This document shows, piece after piece, positions 1 to 12,790 of a DNA stretch of 64,000 nucleotides. The notes beneath the pieces were generated by a model that was not told the origin of the DNA, searched no databases, and was given only the letters and a program-made list of their open reading frames with translations. Source of the stretch: Calonectria ilicicola. Lineage: Eukaryota > Ascomycota > Sordariomycetes > Hypocreales > Nectriaceae. How positions within the stretch are numbered: position 1 is the stretch's first letter; each line of letters opens with the position of its first letter. Position numbers and translations under genes: made by a program. The stretch covers positions 3,720,001 through 3,784,000 of the forward strand of contig CP085825.1 of the NCBI GenBank assembly GCA_020809705.1, in the 5' to 3' direction.

Positions 1-1054
1 GCGTGGACCATTCCGCTATGGTTCTCTCGCGCGAGTTTGAGTTTGTCGGGTGAGGCTTGGGGCTGGGCTTGTCTGAATCTGAACGTTTCGGGGGTCGGCG
101 GCCCATGGAACCAACAGAAGAAAAGGCCCGGCCCGAGCATTTTGTCTTTGTCCCAAAACAGGCGTCCCCAGCGAGGCGTTTAATAATGGACACCAAACCT
201 CCGATCCCTTCCTCTCTGTCTGTAAGGTACGCAGCAGCCGGTACCCGCCATAGGTCCCTGTGCCATCTTGTCTATCCTTATTCATCCAACCGCCGCATAT
301 CCCCCAGAACCAACGCATGCAGCCCAGGAAATCCATAGTGCGACCGAGCCCAGGAGCGACGCCGGCTTTCTTTGTTCGCTCAACTATGCTCCACGCCGCT
401 CTCCGCCTAGTAGTAGCTCTCTGCCGGGAACACCCTGGGTATGGGTGATGAACTGGCGGTCAAAGAAAGAAAAGCAACCGAGGACCAAGTTTTTTTTTTC
501 TCCTGCCATTCACGGGCCATAAGGGCCCATGTGTTGGTTCCCTGGCTGGTGGTGGTGGCAGTGACAGTCGTGTCCGTCTCTCGACGGCTGCTGAGTTGGT
601 AAGCTGCCAGTTGCTTGCTGGTGTCATGGATCAGGGCCCAAGGGCGAAAGGATAATGGCACGTCCTGCAGAGGTATGTATGAGTGTAGCAGCCATGTATA
701 ATACAATACAACATATTCCATGTACGTCTCCATGTCACCTTTGCGCCTGCATTGTTGAGTCGGCGCAAATGTGCATGCATAGCCCTCCCACTCGACTTGA
801 TAGCTTAACTAGCCCTCGGCGAGAATGACACTGTAGATTGTGGGTGCACTGTTATGGGCGCATGTGCATGTGAGCCAACCAACCCACACACACCAACACT
901 TACCTAGACACACACGCACATTAATTACGAAGAGGACGTTGTCTGGGGGCTTGCAGTCCAGGGGCTGGGGAACCACCAAACTTCGGGGGTTCATCGACTG
1001 CCATGAACCATGATCGCCCACCAACCCGACCCTCCCACCACCACCACAGCCCTT

Positions 1055-1110
1055 CCTCCCATTCCCCTCCCCCTCCCTCCCTCCTCCCATTCCCCTCCCC
1101 CTCCCTCCCT
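1055..1110. repeat. 28-bp pyrimidine tandem duplication
   Basis: Positions 1055-1082 and 1083-1110 are two exact adjacent copies of a 28-nt C/T-rich unit (CCTCCCATT, then CCCCTCC runs). The surrounding 1030-1130 is almost purely C and T on this strand. Such polypyrimidine DNA is common in fungal promoters and can adopt triplex structure. Confidence 0.85.
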
Positions 1111-3129
1111 CCCCCTTCTCACCCGCCTCGTCGCTGTGACCACGCACACGCACGCAGCCACATGGCCCAATCCGGTTCCTGTCTGTCTCTACCCTTCCGT
1201 CCTGGGAGCTGGCCGGCTGGTTGGCCGGCTGTTGACAACACGCAGACTGACCGACAGTTGAGACAGACAGATGAGAGGGTGGGGTGTGCGGCGGCTGTCA
1301 AGTCGGGGAGCTCCCAAGCGTCTTGATGGTGGGAGGGTGGTGTTGCGTCCCAGAGGCCAAATGCCGCTGCCATTTCACGGTCTCGCCCAGTGAACCGCCC
1401 CGCGATGTCTGAGACGGCTCGGCAGTGTGCTTGCAGCGGCGTCGCGAGACCTCTTCGCCCCCTCCTCTGCTCCTCTCCCCCTCTCACATCCCCTCCTCCA
1501 TCCATCCCACATCCCTCGCACGTCGCACGTCGCCTTTCATCCTCGCAGCTTACAGCTCGCAGGCAGGCACAGGTCCCTTCCGGAGACGCCACGTTGTGGT
1601 CAACCAGAAGTCGACAGTACTGTAGGGTTCCACCTCGGTGGCAGCGTTACCGCCACACGACCTCCACCTCGATGAAAGATTTTTTTCTTATTCTTGTACT
1701 TCTCGCAGAGCCATGTCCCTTGCTCAGCCCGTTTTAGGCCCAGGCCACCTGCTCGAGCTTGCTCCTCCTCCTCCCTTGCTTCAAAGCAGGGCAGGATGAT
1801 GCGGGCTGGAGGGAAAGCTGGATCTGCGGTCAGGGACCAGGGCTCTATCGCTGAGGTCCGCCGACCACCAGGCGGCCGGCCGGCATAGCGGGCGGAGTGG
1901 ATGAAACGCTCTTAAGCCAGCGCACATCTGCAGCAGATGGACATGATGGCACTGTGAAAGGCAACATGTGCGCCATACCGTTTATGATGGATGAGGGGCA
2001 GAGGAATTTTAGCTACGGTTAGCCTCGCAGGTGGGCTAATTAATCTTCCACCAGCATCCTAAGTCAAGAGCTCTAGGTCAGGAATGTGACCTAAAGACCA
2101 AGAAAAAACGAAGAGTAGAAAAAAACAAGTGTGTGCTTGTATCCGTAAAAACGCTCATGTTCCAAAACGAGCAAGCTTGCTGTTGATGCCCGAGCAAAGC
2201 AAATCACCAGATCTCTCCCAATTGCCGGGTCGTATTTGCTCATCCCCAAACGCCATCCCCCCCTTGCGTCGACAGAGATGGAGAAAAAAAAACACCATCG
2301 GAGAAAAGCCCCGGTCCAATGAAGAGTTTACAGCCCCATCTGGACCTTCTGTGCCCTTCCATTTATGAGCTGTCGTGTGAATCAGACAATGATGTGGGAT
2401 TGCGAATGCCGTCTTTCCAAGGTTGTCCCCCTCCCCCTCCTTCTCAAGACACCAAAAAAAGAGCCCCACTGGCCCTCACGAACCATCTATATCCATTCAA
2501 GCACCGGATCGAGAGTCAAGTGAGCTGCGGCGTATGTACGTGTGTCGTTCCTCCAGCCATTCCACGGCCTATCAGTGGGTCCCAGCTTTCTGCTGGAGCA
2601 AAAGAGGGGGGGCTGGCAGCTGGAAGGCGCAGCTTACAGCCAAGGTGTCCGTCAGTCGTGCACTTACAGCCTACGACAGGTCGGGGCGAGATGGATAATA
2701 CCTGTTCCTCCCGCATGGGCAAGTGGGAACTGATGCGAAGACGCGACTGGTCAGCCATTGGTTTGGCAAACGCTGCGATGGTGGACCTGGGGGATTGCGA
2801 CGGGGATGGAGGCAGTTAGACTTGCCTGCTCTCTTGACATTAGCAATGGCACTCACCTACTTGGCATTTGCCATAGCGTCGATGGCCATAATTTCGTTCC
2901 GCATCAACATCACCTCAGCTCCAAGGCGGTTACCATTTTGCTTTGTTGTCCATGCACACCCAGAGACCCCTGCCCAGAGAATTGGTGCTGCCTCCCACTG
3001 CTCGGGAGCGCACCCATCACGGCACAGCCAGCGACGTCATGGGCCGATCTGCTCAGCCAGCTCTGTGTGCCACGATGCCAGCGCAGGGCGAGGAGGGCAA
3101 CACATGGGGGCCGCATGGGGGAGAAACAC

Positions 3130-3175
3130 GGGGGGGGGAGAACTTGGTTTTTTTTTTGGGGGGGGGGAGGGGGGG
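3130..3175. repeat. G-run / T-run low-complexity block
   Basis: A run of nine G (3130-3138) is followed by ten T (3148-3157), ten G (3158-3167), one A and seven G (3169-3175). The G tracts could in principle form a quadruplex on the plus strand. The homopolymers are also places where assembly length may be wrong. Confidence 0.8.
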
Positions 3176-6100
3176 TGGCGAGTGGGTGATGGTGCCGCCA
3201 ATCTCGTTCTAACTGTTTGGTATTGTCTCGCCCTCGATGTACATATCGTACGTACATACATACATCACATACCTGTCTCGCCTCGGGCTGTTTGTCAGTC
3301 AGGTTCAGCCCTTGTCGCGGACGGCACCAAGCGTGTGGGGACCTGGAGAGCCAGGCAGCGGATCAGAGTCCAGCCCACCAGGGGACAGGGCATGGTCCGA
3401 TGCGATGGAGGAAGATTGGGGGGATGCTTGTGGGATGGACGACGAGGATGATGGCGATGAAGTCAATCATGGTCTCGATACGCTACGATAGGCTCACCCC
3501 CTCCAAGCTCTGGTTTCCCAAAGTTGGGCGTTTTGGATGTCTGTCCTTCTCTTCACCGATCGAGGCCGCAGCTCCACGTCGCCCATCCGGCTTTTGAGAG
3601 CAACGTCTCGGGTGTCGACATGCCTCGATTCGCACCCCGTCCGTCACACGGCGAGGCCAGGGCTGTACCCAACGTGGCGGTGAAGGGTCTATCTCTTTTT
3701 GGGCGGGACACGACGATGTCATGCCGACTCGGGTATCAAAGCTCCTTTAGGGCACGGCCAAGCCTGACGAAACAAAGCAATACAGGGAAAAAGCAATCAA
3801 TCGCATTACAGCGTTCCTTTTCTAAAGACGTTTCATTTCTTTTTTTCCCTCCTGCTGGGTGAACATGTCACACGGGTTGGGAAAACAAGGCGAAGTCAAG
3901 GGGCGGACAGGGCATTCCTAGGACTTTGCCATGTCAAGAAATGATGATGCATCGCATCCAACTCTGCAAAAAACGCAACCATTGCTTCTGGTGGGCATCA
4001 GAGGGGTGGGCGTGTCGTTACCATGACCCAATTCGTTGGCTTCCCCCTTCAATTCCGCAAGTCTGGCCTGATGAAAGGTTCACCGTTCAAACCCTCATCA
4101 AAAAAAAATGTCTCCAACGTGAATGATGCGGATACGCGATACGCGGGCGCGCGGATGCGGCTAGTCCTCTATGTAGGAATGGTTGCGTTGGCACGGGCTG
4201 CAGATAGGCACACGCACAGCGCAGCTGGTGCGAGGTTGATGAAAGAGCATCACCGCAACTGCGTAAAATGAGATGAAACCTTGATACGCCGAAAAGGTGC
4301 CTCCAGTAATGCGTACGTAAAGAACGGGCAAGACAACAGCCACCCGTGACGCTTAGTTGGGGGCGATGCGAACCCCGGCCGGAGGGTTTATGACTTGTCA
4401 CCAAGGCGGCTGCAGCGAACACGACCCAGGCGTTTCATCCCGTCCCCCATCTGTTTGCACGACTAGCCTCGCCTCGTTATGCTAAGTTACATATCAAGAT
4501 CGATCCTAGTGCACCGTGGTCAGGCCCAAGGCCGACGCCCATGGTCCTCTATGTACCGCTATGCCCAGTTCAGCCCTACGTGACATGTCGGTCTTACAGA
4601 GATTGATAGCGCTGGACAGTGTGTGTATGTACAGACTAGTAGATACACCCACCCATCCATCCCACACTCCCCTCTCTCACGACCTTCACGAAATGTCAGC
4701 GACCGCGTCGCAACGTCGTCAGATGTTGGACAAACGGGTCGAAAAACGCCTGTGTTGCATCTCAACGGGCGCTGAGCTGCCCCGTGGCATTCGAGCGACT
4801 TGTGGTCCCGGAATATGAGGTTCCGTCCGCATCGAGCCGGGCCCGGGTCCGGACGACAAAAGTGAGTGCCAAACCGGGGTGCACATCGACCAGGGCCATG
4901 AGCAGCGAAGGCCCCAGTTCCAGCCCACGTTTTCCTGACGGACGGCCTTGAGCCGCCGCGGGAGACTTCATGCACGAGCCTGGACCATCTACATACATTT
5001 ACACCTACATGATACATACAGGACCGTCTGTGTGAAGGCGCCAGCTACTGCCTGTGGCGGCCTGCACTCCTGCAAGCCTTCTGCAGGCCACACGGCCAGC
5101 GGCAAGCGGCCTAGAGGGGCCCAGGGGGGGCAAGGGACGAGGGAGAATAAAAAAAAGAAAAGTGGAGTGAGTCGTCGGCTGAGTGACCCTGGTGCAACTC
5201 GTTATGCGCGAAATCTGGCGTCGGGGCTTGCATTCGATACCGTAGTTGTGCTTCCCGTGTTCCCAAACGGACGGGTCCGCGGGCAACACCGACAAACGCC
5301 ATGGATTCGGACCAATCGCCGCTGCCGCACCCGACCGGGCCGGTGTTCTTGGGACGGAGAAATGGAGAGGGGTTTGTTCACAAAGACGGCTCCCCCAGAC
5401 TTGTTGGTCCGTGGATGTGTGAATTATCCGGGGGTAGATCTGTATAATTAAGCCGCCTTCAACCTAAAAAGACGCCGGGAGGCCTAACGCAGACCAGCAC
5501 ACACAGCACGCGCGCATCATATCATTTTGCACAGCAGGACTGCATGGCAACGGCGACGACAGCGGAGTCGGCGGGACGGGGCAGAGTTGAGTTACTTTGT
5601 TGCTTCGACTGACCATTTCGGCTCATCTGTTGTTCACTATTGGCCCGGTTCGTGGCTCATCGGGAGAGAAAACCCCGCTTGCTCCTTTGCGCTTTGCAGG
5701 CCAGACAATCTGCTGCCTCCACGTTGGAGGGTGTGTCCGGGGCAAGGCAGGGAGAGCCCTTCCAGCGAGCGAGAATCCGTTCGTCCAGTGCGCCCGGAAG
5801 ATATGGTCTCTCACTATATCTTGCTTGGTTTCAAGTCTGTGAGCATGCGGGTCACATTGTCGAGAAAAAGAAAGGAAATTTTATCGTAATGACTCCAAAA
5901 CAGAAATGCCGAAGGCATTTTCGGGACAGGGATGGTCTGTGACGAGAGGGAGTGAACCAGCCGAGTCCCGAAGAGCCTGTTTCTGGTTGGCTAAACTCGA
6001 AGCTGCTTAGTTCCCAGGGATAGCCGATGCAGTTCGAGGATTTTCTGCGGTCTCTGTATGTGGCTAAGAAAGGTTGATTGTGGCCTCAGATGAGCGGCAA

Positions 6101-6714
6101 TGACTCTGTGGTTGTGGCTGGAGGAGGGTCATTTGCCCCCCACTTTTTGGGTTTGAAACAAGGAACATAAATATTTATGGCCACCGATGCTGAGGTTTTG
6201 GCATAGTTTGTTTATGCACGAGCGCGGCGAGGCATAGTCGTTTCACTGGGGAGCCCCGACGTTGAGCAACATGAACTAGGGGTCGCAGTTACGTAGACGA
6301 TTGAATAAAAGGGAGCTTGCTTCTCGGGGCAAGGTTCTAACAGACCGGCTCGCTGGGATATGGTTCCCGAGCCAGCAAGACGAGTTATTAATTGCGACAA
6401 AGGAATTGCAGGACGTCCCGTCGACTTCATCACGCGCTGGGCGGTTGGCCCGGCCTATCACAGACCACCATACCCTTTGGATCTTCGGGCCCCGTTGCGC
6501 GGCCATGCCTCTGGAGGAAAAACCTTGCGAGGCATAAGAGATACGAGACAGCAACTTGTAGACCCTATGAGGGGGAGGCGCGGGAATTTGAAACAAGGAC
6601 GATGCGGGTAATCGGACTTTGCAAACTCTTCTACTTTGGCGTGGAACGAGACGGCATGAATAAGAGGATCCATCGAGTTGAGGACCTAATCACCGAACCC
6701 ATCCACTTAGCTTT

Positions 6715-6770
6715 CTTTTTTTTTCTTATTCCTTTTTTTTTTTTCATCCTAGGGCTAGTTTTTTTTTTTG
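6715..6770. repeat. Poly-T rich tract
   Basis: Several T runs of 8-12 bases separated by short C/A/G interruptions. The open frame through it encodes mostly Phe and is not gene-like. It may be a nucleosome-excluding element in the promoter region ahead of the cofactor B gene. Confidence 0.6.
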
Positions 6771-7120
6771 TCTCCTCCCTCCCCGTTCCCCTCTCAAAAA
6801 CTTCTTCATCCCTCTGTCAATGAAGACTGCATAATCGCGGACCCACCGCCCCCTCTGAATCAAAGCTAGCAAATTGAACAGGCAAGCAAATGAAGTGACT
6901 GCATGGAATCAACTAGAGCCCCTCCTAACGACGGCCGTTGCTGCAGTGTGCCACCAGGTAGGCAATTAATCAACTAACCCCTCTCTTGCGCCTTGGCCTA
7001 GGTGGGCAATTGTCAACATGCGGTGATACAGTGCCGACATACATAGGCTGCCTTTGACGTAGTAGGTAGTAGTAGTATACCTAAGGCCTTGATCTAGAAT
7101 GAATCCAACTCCCCCATCCG

Positions 7121-7154
7121 AACCTGACCTAACCTAACCTAACCCAACCCAACC
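7121..7154. repeat. Short telomere-like AACCT/AACCC repeats
   Basis: Six imperfect copies of a 5-nt AACCT or AACCC unit lie in tandem about 330 nt before the cofactor B start codon. The unit resembles, but is not, the fungal telomere repeat CCCTAA, and the array is only 34 nt. It is probably a simple repeat or a site for a telobox-binding factor. Confidence 0.6.
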
Positions 7155-7478
7155 GGCTCAACCCATTTGCACCCCACCCCTCCAATCCGCGAACTGCGGC
7201 GCACGGCGTCTCGCGATCATCTTGACCGCCACAACCAAAGCAAAAACCCCCCAATCTTGGATCCCGGATCCCAGCTGCCAGCGCCCTAATAGAACCAACT
7301 CAGAATCCGTCCATCAGCCTCTGTGCTCAGTCCAACCACCCCGGTCCGGCATCCATCCCAATCACCCCCCAAATCCCACCCGAAGCACCCTAGACATACC
7401 AACACGCGGAAAGGCACACTCACGCAGACATTCACAAGATCATCACTTGACGGCTCTTGCTGATTTCCCTCCTCCACC

Positions 7479-8552
7479 ATGGCCGACGTCCCCCTTATTG
7501 TCATTGCAGAATTCGCGCAATCGGAGCGTCGCATCACACCATCATGGTCCATCAGCCAGCTCAAGTCCAAGCTCGAGACTATCACCGGTGTCCCGCCCTC
7601 GTGCCAGAAGCTCTCTCTGAAAAGATCCGGCGCTGAGGCCATCCCCATCGAGGTGGCTAACGAGGACGGCACCCACTTGTCCAGCTATCCCTTGGTTCCA
7701 TATGCGGAGCTACATGTAAGTCAAGGAGAATTTTTTTTTTTTTCCTTCATCATCCATCATGCGCCCCGGACCTGCCTGAACCACGGGAACCCGCGAAATT
7801 TTCTCACCAGGCCCGACAATGTGCCCGACACGGGAAGCCCTGAAGCCGTTGTTGGGGTAGTCTCCCGTCGGCAGGCATATCGGTTGGCGGTCGGCGCATG
7901 GATGGGGGCGTGTTCAATGGGCTCCCTCTGCCCAGCCATCCCCAGTTTAGTAACATAACCAGCGGCACTTTTTCGTGTACACTTCGGGTTTCTACTTTTG
8001 TTTTACTTCCTTGTTACCTCAAATAGTTCGAGATAGGGCTGACAGGGGTTTGCCTGGTAGGTGATCGATACACGTCCGCCCGCAGCTCGGCCCAACTACA
8101 ATGACACTTCAGGTGTCGAAAAGTATGTAATGCCCGATGAGGAGTACGAAAAGAAGACGGACTCTGTGCTTGCCTGGAAGAAGACCCAGAAGCTCGGCCG
8201 CTTCGACCCCAACGCCCCCAGTCACGAGGAGGCCAAGCTCGCCGCTTTCCATCAAGAGATCGCATCACGCGGCATCGCCGTAGACAAGCGGTGCAGGGTG
8301 GGCGGTGAAGACACCAAGCGGGGCACCATCAAGTACGTGGGCGAGGTCAAGGAGATTCCCGGCGGTCTCGGGGCCTGGGTGGGGGTTCACCTTGACGAAC
8401 CTGTTGGTAAGAATGATGGCAGCATTGCTGGCACAAGATATTGGGGTCAGCCTTCGGAGGGACTTAAGCATGGTGTTTTTGTGCGACCAGAGCGAGTCGA
8501 GGTCGGCGATTTTCCTGCCCTCGATGACTTGGAGGACATGGAAGAGATATAG
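7479..8552 (+). CDS. Tubulin-folding cofactor B (CAP-Gly protein)
   Basis: Two exons, 7479..7715 and 8061..8552, give a 242-residue protein joined in phase 0 at Leu-His|Val-Ile. The start ATG follows CTCCACC. Residues 1-80 form the ubiquitin-like domain typical of cofactor B. A CAP-Gly domain spans about 155-225, with the diagnostic GKNDG at 195-199, and the protein ends in an acidic Asp-Met-Glu-Glu-Ile tail like those bound by CAP-Gly domains. In the family (yeast Alf1, fission yeast Alp11) the protein works in the cytosol with cofactor E to handle folded alpha-tubulin and dissociate tubulin dimers. The length fits the family. The intron is unusually long for this window (345 nt) and contains a T run, but has a GTAAG donor and a GCTGAC branch site close to its TAG. 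Confidence 0.93.
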
Positions 8553-9725
8553 TTGCGAGTACGAGAGCTAGGTACTGAATACAATTAAAAAGTTGTGTGT
8601 GCATGTGTGAGCGTGTGCGTGCACATGTTCGTGGCTATGTTGTAAATAATGCTCGAGATTGGTTGTGTATTCTGCACAACCAAACTTGTCAAAGTCCGGA
8701 TGAAAAGCAACTCGACACCGCCAATGTCAAGCCTCCTTTTCCGCCCCCAATGCACTTTTGGGACTCCAAGAAATCAACTCTCCAGCCGTTCCAGTCACAC
8801 CTGCAGACTAGACGGCAAAAGTATAGGGTGACTGAGACCTGGCGTCAAAGGACAGCGAACCACTCCGCCGGCACGAACCAAGCGGCCAAGCCCATCACCC
8901 CCCCGGGTCGCCAGGGACTGGCCACGGTTCAATCATGTTTCTCTTCAGCGCGTACCGCACCGGGGCTTGGAGCGGCCTGCTTTTTGACAGGCAAGTCTGT
9001 CGTGCAGTTGTTCCGCCCACTCACGCCGTCTCGCCTCGTCCTGCATCTGTTTCCAGACTGGGCAAGCTGCCTCGCTGGGAATTCCCAATCCGTGAATTCT
9101 TGCAGCAACAGGTTCGGGAGATGACAACGACACCCTAGGAACTTTAATTCGACATCTGGCTGAACCCTGCAGGGTCCACGAGCGATGATCCAGATGGAAT
9201 TTCGTTTCGTTTGGACTGCCTGTTCCGTCGCTACGTAGTAGTTGCCTCGATGCGGGTGGGCTTGAATGGGTCCGGAGCGCGCAGTGGCGCCAGACAGGGC
9301 GAGCCGCATATCCGGGTATTGCATGCTCATCCTTTTTTCCCCTCACCCATAGTTGCTCTCGAGACCGGTATCAAGGCGGCATAGCTGGTGCCCGCGAAGT
9401 TCCGACAGCAGCTGCCGGTGATGACTATGCAGGCCGCTGGAAAATCATCTACTAGAGGAGGAGGGGGGGCGGCCAAGAAAGCCGAGATGATAGGATCATC
9501 TAGCCGAAGATCATGACGCAAAGTTGCGTCCGGGGTTGGAAACTCTCCGCATTGCTGCGATTCAACTCGATTTCACGCGCGTGCTACTATGGCAGGCAGA
9601 AACCCCAGCTAGGCCCAAAGGTTGGTTTAGCGAGCTGTCATCGAAATGATTTACAGCACAGGAGAAACGGCGAGCCAGCCTGGGCGAGACATGGGTATCG
9701 GCAATTTAGCGAGAGCAGCATCATG

Positions 9726-9747
9726 CATACATACATACATACATACA
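9726..9747. repeat. (CATA)n microsatellite
   Basis: Five to six perfect tandem copies of CATA. A related tetranucleotide stretch (ACGTACATACATACATC) occurs at about 3250-3266. Confidence 0.9.
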
Positions 9748-10559
9748 TGACAACTCGCGAAAGCTCCGAGTGCTATAGCTCATGCTCGGCAGATCAAGCT
9801 GCACGTCTGCCGGACTCGGGTGGACATTTTGGCAAAACAAAAACGCCACCGAATCGGCCGGGGCAACGGAGGCATGGGGAAGTGCAGGCAGCATTGACGA
9901 TGGTGCCCGATTTCTGTCGTTGCCAGCCAGCAAATGGTGCTTCGGTATCCGCAGTGGCTGACGCCCGACGAGAAGTTCCCCGGCATTTGCTTCTGGCTAC
10001 GAGTGATGTAACCCGTTGCTGCAACTCGCCCACCCTTCGCCCGTGTCGGCTAGCGGAGCAAAGCAAGAAGCAAAAACATGAACACGCGGGCTACTTGGCA
10101 GCTTGGGGTTGCGCCGGAAGGATTGAGGTGGCATCAGGAGTGCATCCGTGTAACATGCAGGCTCAGATTCGTGACAGATTGGGGGATGCCCAGTGGGATC
10201 TTTTGATGCGGTCATCGCCGGGGGTCGGCGAGGCTCGGGCCTAATGTGCAGGGCGAAGTCTGAGACATGTCTGCTAAGCCCTTGAGGCTTGGAATAAACA
10301 AGTGCCTATCATGTTGACTGGACATGTCAACGCTAGCTCCCGGGGGGGCGGCAAGCCCGGCCCGGTTGACTGTGATGTCTCAGGATGTCAGGTTCGTTGT
10401 AACATGCACCTTGATATGGGTAATACCGCGGCCCCTGATGGTTCATATGCTCATCTATGAGTGGCTTGGCCAGGAGGAGAGCAGCGTTTGCCTCGGATTA
10501 CAGGGCAGATAGATGATGGATGGATGCTTGTCTGAATCGCGGCCTGAACGGGTTGGGGT

Positions 10560-12790
10560 AACAATCACGACGCGGGATGTCGGTTCATAATTCCATTTCG
10601 TCATCCCTATCCTTTTTCTTCTTAGCTTTGGGAGTGTTTTTTTTCTTGGGCTGATTGCCGATTACATTATCGCCTCGTCTTTCGTGCTCTTTCGTGTTGG
10701 GCTATCGTAATGCTTTTGCTTATCCTCTTATCTCTTGCTTCTGTTGCTGACACTCCTCAATGTGACATATTTTCCTTCCTCCCCCATGATAGACAAAGTA
10801 AAGTGTGAGACAAACCTTGTATGCTTAAATTGCATTACAACAATTTATATCGTTTGATATACGATAGCATAGGATTTGACATCATGCGTTGAGCAGTTTA
10901 TCTCTCAGTATGATCCCCTATCAGATAAGCTGTACGTACTGATGAGGAGGTGTTGGAATCGTGGGACAAGCTGGTATCTGATAATCCGAAGCAATATCCA
11001 TTATTAAATTCTTTGAACAACAATTCGAGCTTGGTAGAAGTACGCGACCATGATATGAGATATTGCTTTACGACGTTATCGCTTTAATCCCATCAAACAA
11101 GTAGACTAACTAGAGAGAAATTATACAGCACATATCATTTGTCAATGAAAGAAATTCCCCCAAACGGTTCTCATGAAGCAATATGTCTTTATTGACGTAG
11201 ATTCAGACCCCTATCAATTGTATTAAGCCTCTACATCTAATTGATCCAAGTTGCAAGTCTCGGTTCAGTCCAGTAAACTAGTTTTCTCTCCAGAAGTCAA
11301 TAATACAAGCCTTTAAAAATTACAGATGTACATGTTGGTCATTTCTCTTACTTTAATATTGAAGTTTACTGTTCCAGTCTCGAAAAATGACTCCAAGCAC
11401 GGCATTCTCACCACTCGAGAGTTGAGCCCGAGGATGTATATTGACCCATAGTCACTACCTAAAGGCGCGCATGATTTGGTACAATGAATATTAAAATGTT
11501 TGTATCGTAAATAGAAGAATTAATGAAACAAAAATAATGTTTCCTTGATGCTCATTGTCCACATCGTGCGTGGTATGCGTGATCAAGAATATAGATTAAG
11601 GGGTAACAAGGCAAAGAAGATGTGAAGTCAAATTTTGGCAAACAAATTCCTTGAATTGATAATTGAATCTCAATTTTTCAGTTATAAAATGGTATGCAAA
11701 GTCCGCAGGCCATGTAAACTCTGCTGGGTTGTGGCGAGGAATTCGGCAAATAAACCAAATTGCATCTTTCTGTCTGCCGGCGATGTTTTACCAAATCTGG
11801 CTGTCCAGATTTACCACTAGAAGCTCTCAAAAAGAAACAAGCGAAGCCTAACATTTATGTTAATTCTTCTTTATGCCATCTATCCTTGTTTGCTAAAATC
11901 TCAAACAAAGGCTCTATTTACGGGCTATTATGACTAGTGAGCCGCTGTCCCGCAAGTAATTTCCTCGACAAAACGATAACATGTCTTCAGGACTTCGTCT
12001 AGGAGTATCCTTTTTACCGGCTATCCAATATATATCTCATCAAATTATCACACCCGTCGTAACTGAACCCAAATTTTTTGCCAACACCAAGCTCGCCCCA
12101 AGCCAGGGAGACTCATGTTCTCTTTTGTTATCTTCATATGCCTTGCTTGTTAGTGGCACAAAGATGATTCGATCAGGAACGGAATTTATATATAAAGTTT
12201 ATATAACCCAGAAGTCTTTAGTCAGTTCCATCTCGTATGAGCAATATACGTCCCCGTTATTCGCTGACTTGGGTGAGATAACTCGATCGAGTTATGAGCT
12301 ATGCACTCACTTTGCATTCGACGACCCCTCTCTTGCATGCTATGGTAACTCTACTAGCAGTCACCTGTCTTGTTTTCCAGATTAGGTTTGTTGCTGACGC
12401 CAGCGGGGTGACGATGATTTTGAGTATCTGTCACGAGTACCGTTTTGTTGGCATCAATGCAAGGATGTTGGGTGAGATTTTAGTCAAGGGAGATATACGT
12501 AGGCCCTTTTGTGGGTATTTGGCTTCGCAAGATGTAGGAGGGTTCGCTCCGGGGAAGTCGGTGAGACGATAGGTCAAACTGGAAGCTTCGGATGCCGACG
12601 GATTTCAGACGTTGCGCGTTTGTGCGTCAGACTTTTGAAGCCAGAGTCTAGAAAAGCAATGATGAACATTTGCGGTGGGTATATTGAGACTACAATGCCA
12701 TGTAAAGACAAAAAAACAAAAAATTAAGATCAATTCATTTGAAAAAAAAAAAAAGGTACGTAAAATCAAACCGAAATACGGGCTGGTCGG
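10560..12790. other. AT-rich island, possible decayed repeat
   Basis: Base composition drops visibly to AT-rich across about 2.2 kb, between GC-rich flanks. TA and TT dinucleotides are frequent and all six frames are broken into short pieces. That is what a transposon mutated by repeat-induced point mutation looks like in a filamentous ascomycete. I could not recognise terminal repeats, a target duplication or a transposase fragment, so the origin is inference. Plain AT-rich intergenic DNA is the alternative. Confidence 0.4.

Larger units (their letters stand above)
1..7478. other. Gene-poor intergenic region
   Basis: I found no convincing gene in these 7.5 kb. Open frames are short, overlap one another on both strands, lack a recognisable domain and do not join through consensus introns. 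The stretch contains pyrimidine-rich tracts, poly-T and poly-G runs and microsatellites, all described separately. Its base composition resembles that of the other long gaps in the left half. It may hold non-coding transcripts or regulatory DNA for the tubulin cofactor gene downstream, but nothing in the sequence proves that. Confidence 0.6.

Noticed and set aside
1119..1592. 157-codon minus-strand frame
   Set aside because: No domain or splice partners; Gly/Arg-rich translation of polypyrimidine DNA.
2723..3451. 242-codon open frame
   Set aside because: It runs through the G/T homopolymer block, has erratic composition and no domain, and overlapping frames are open too.
7121..7154. Chromosome end suggested by telomere-like repeats
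   Set aside because: Only 34 nt, degenerate, and flanked on both sides by ordinary sequence.
9513..10244. 243-codon open frame
   Set aside because: It includes the CATA microsatellite (His-Thr-Tyr-Ile repeats) and resembles no protein family.
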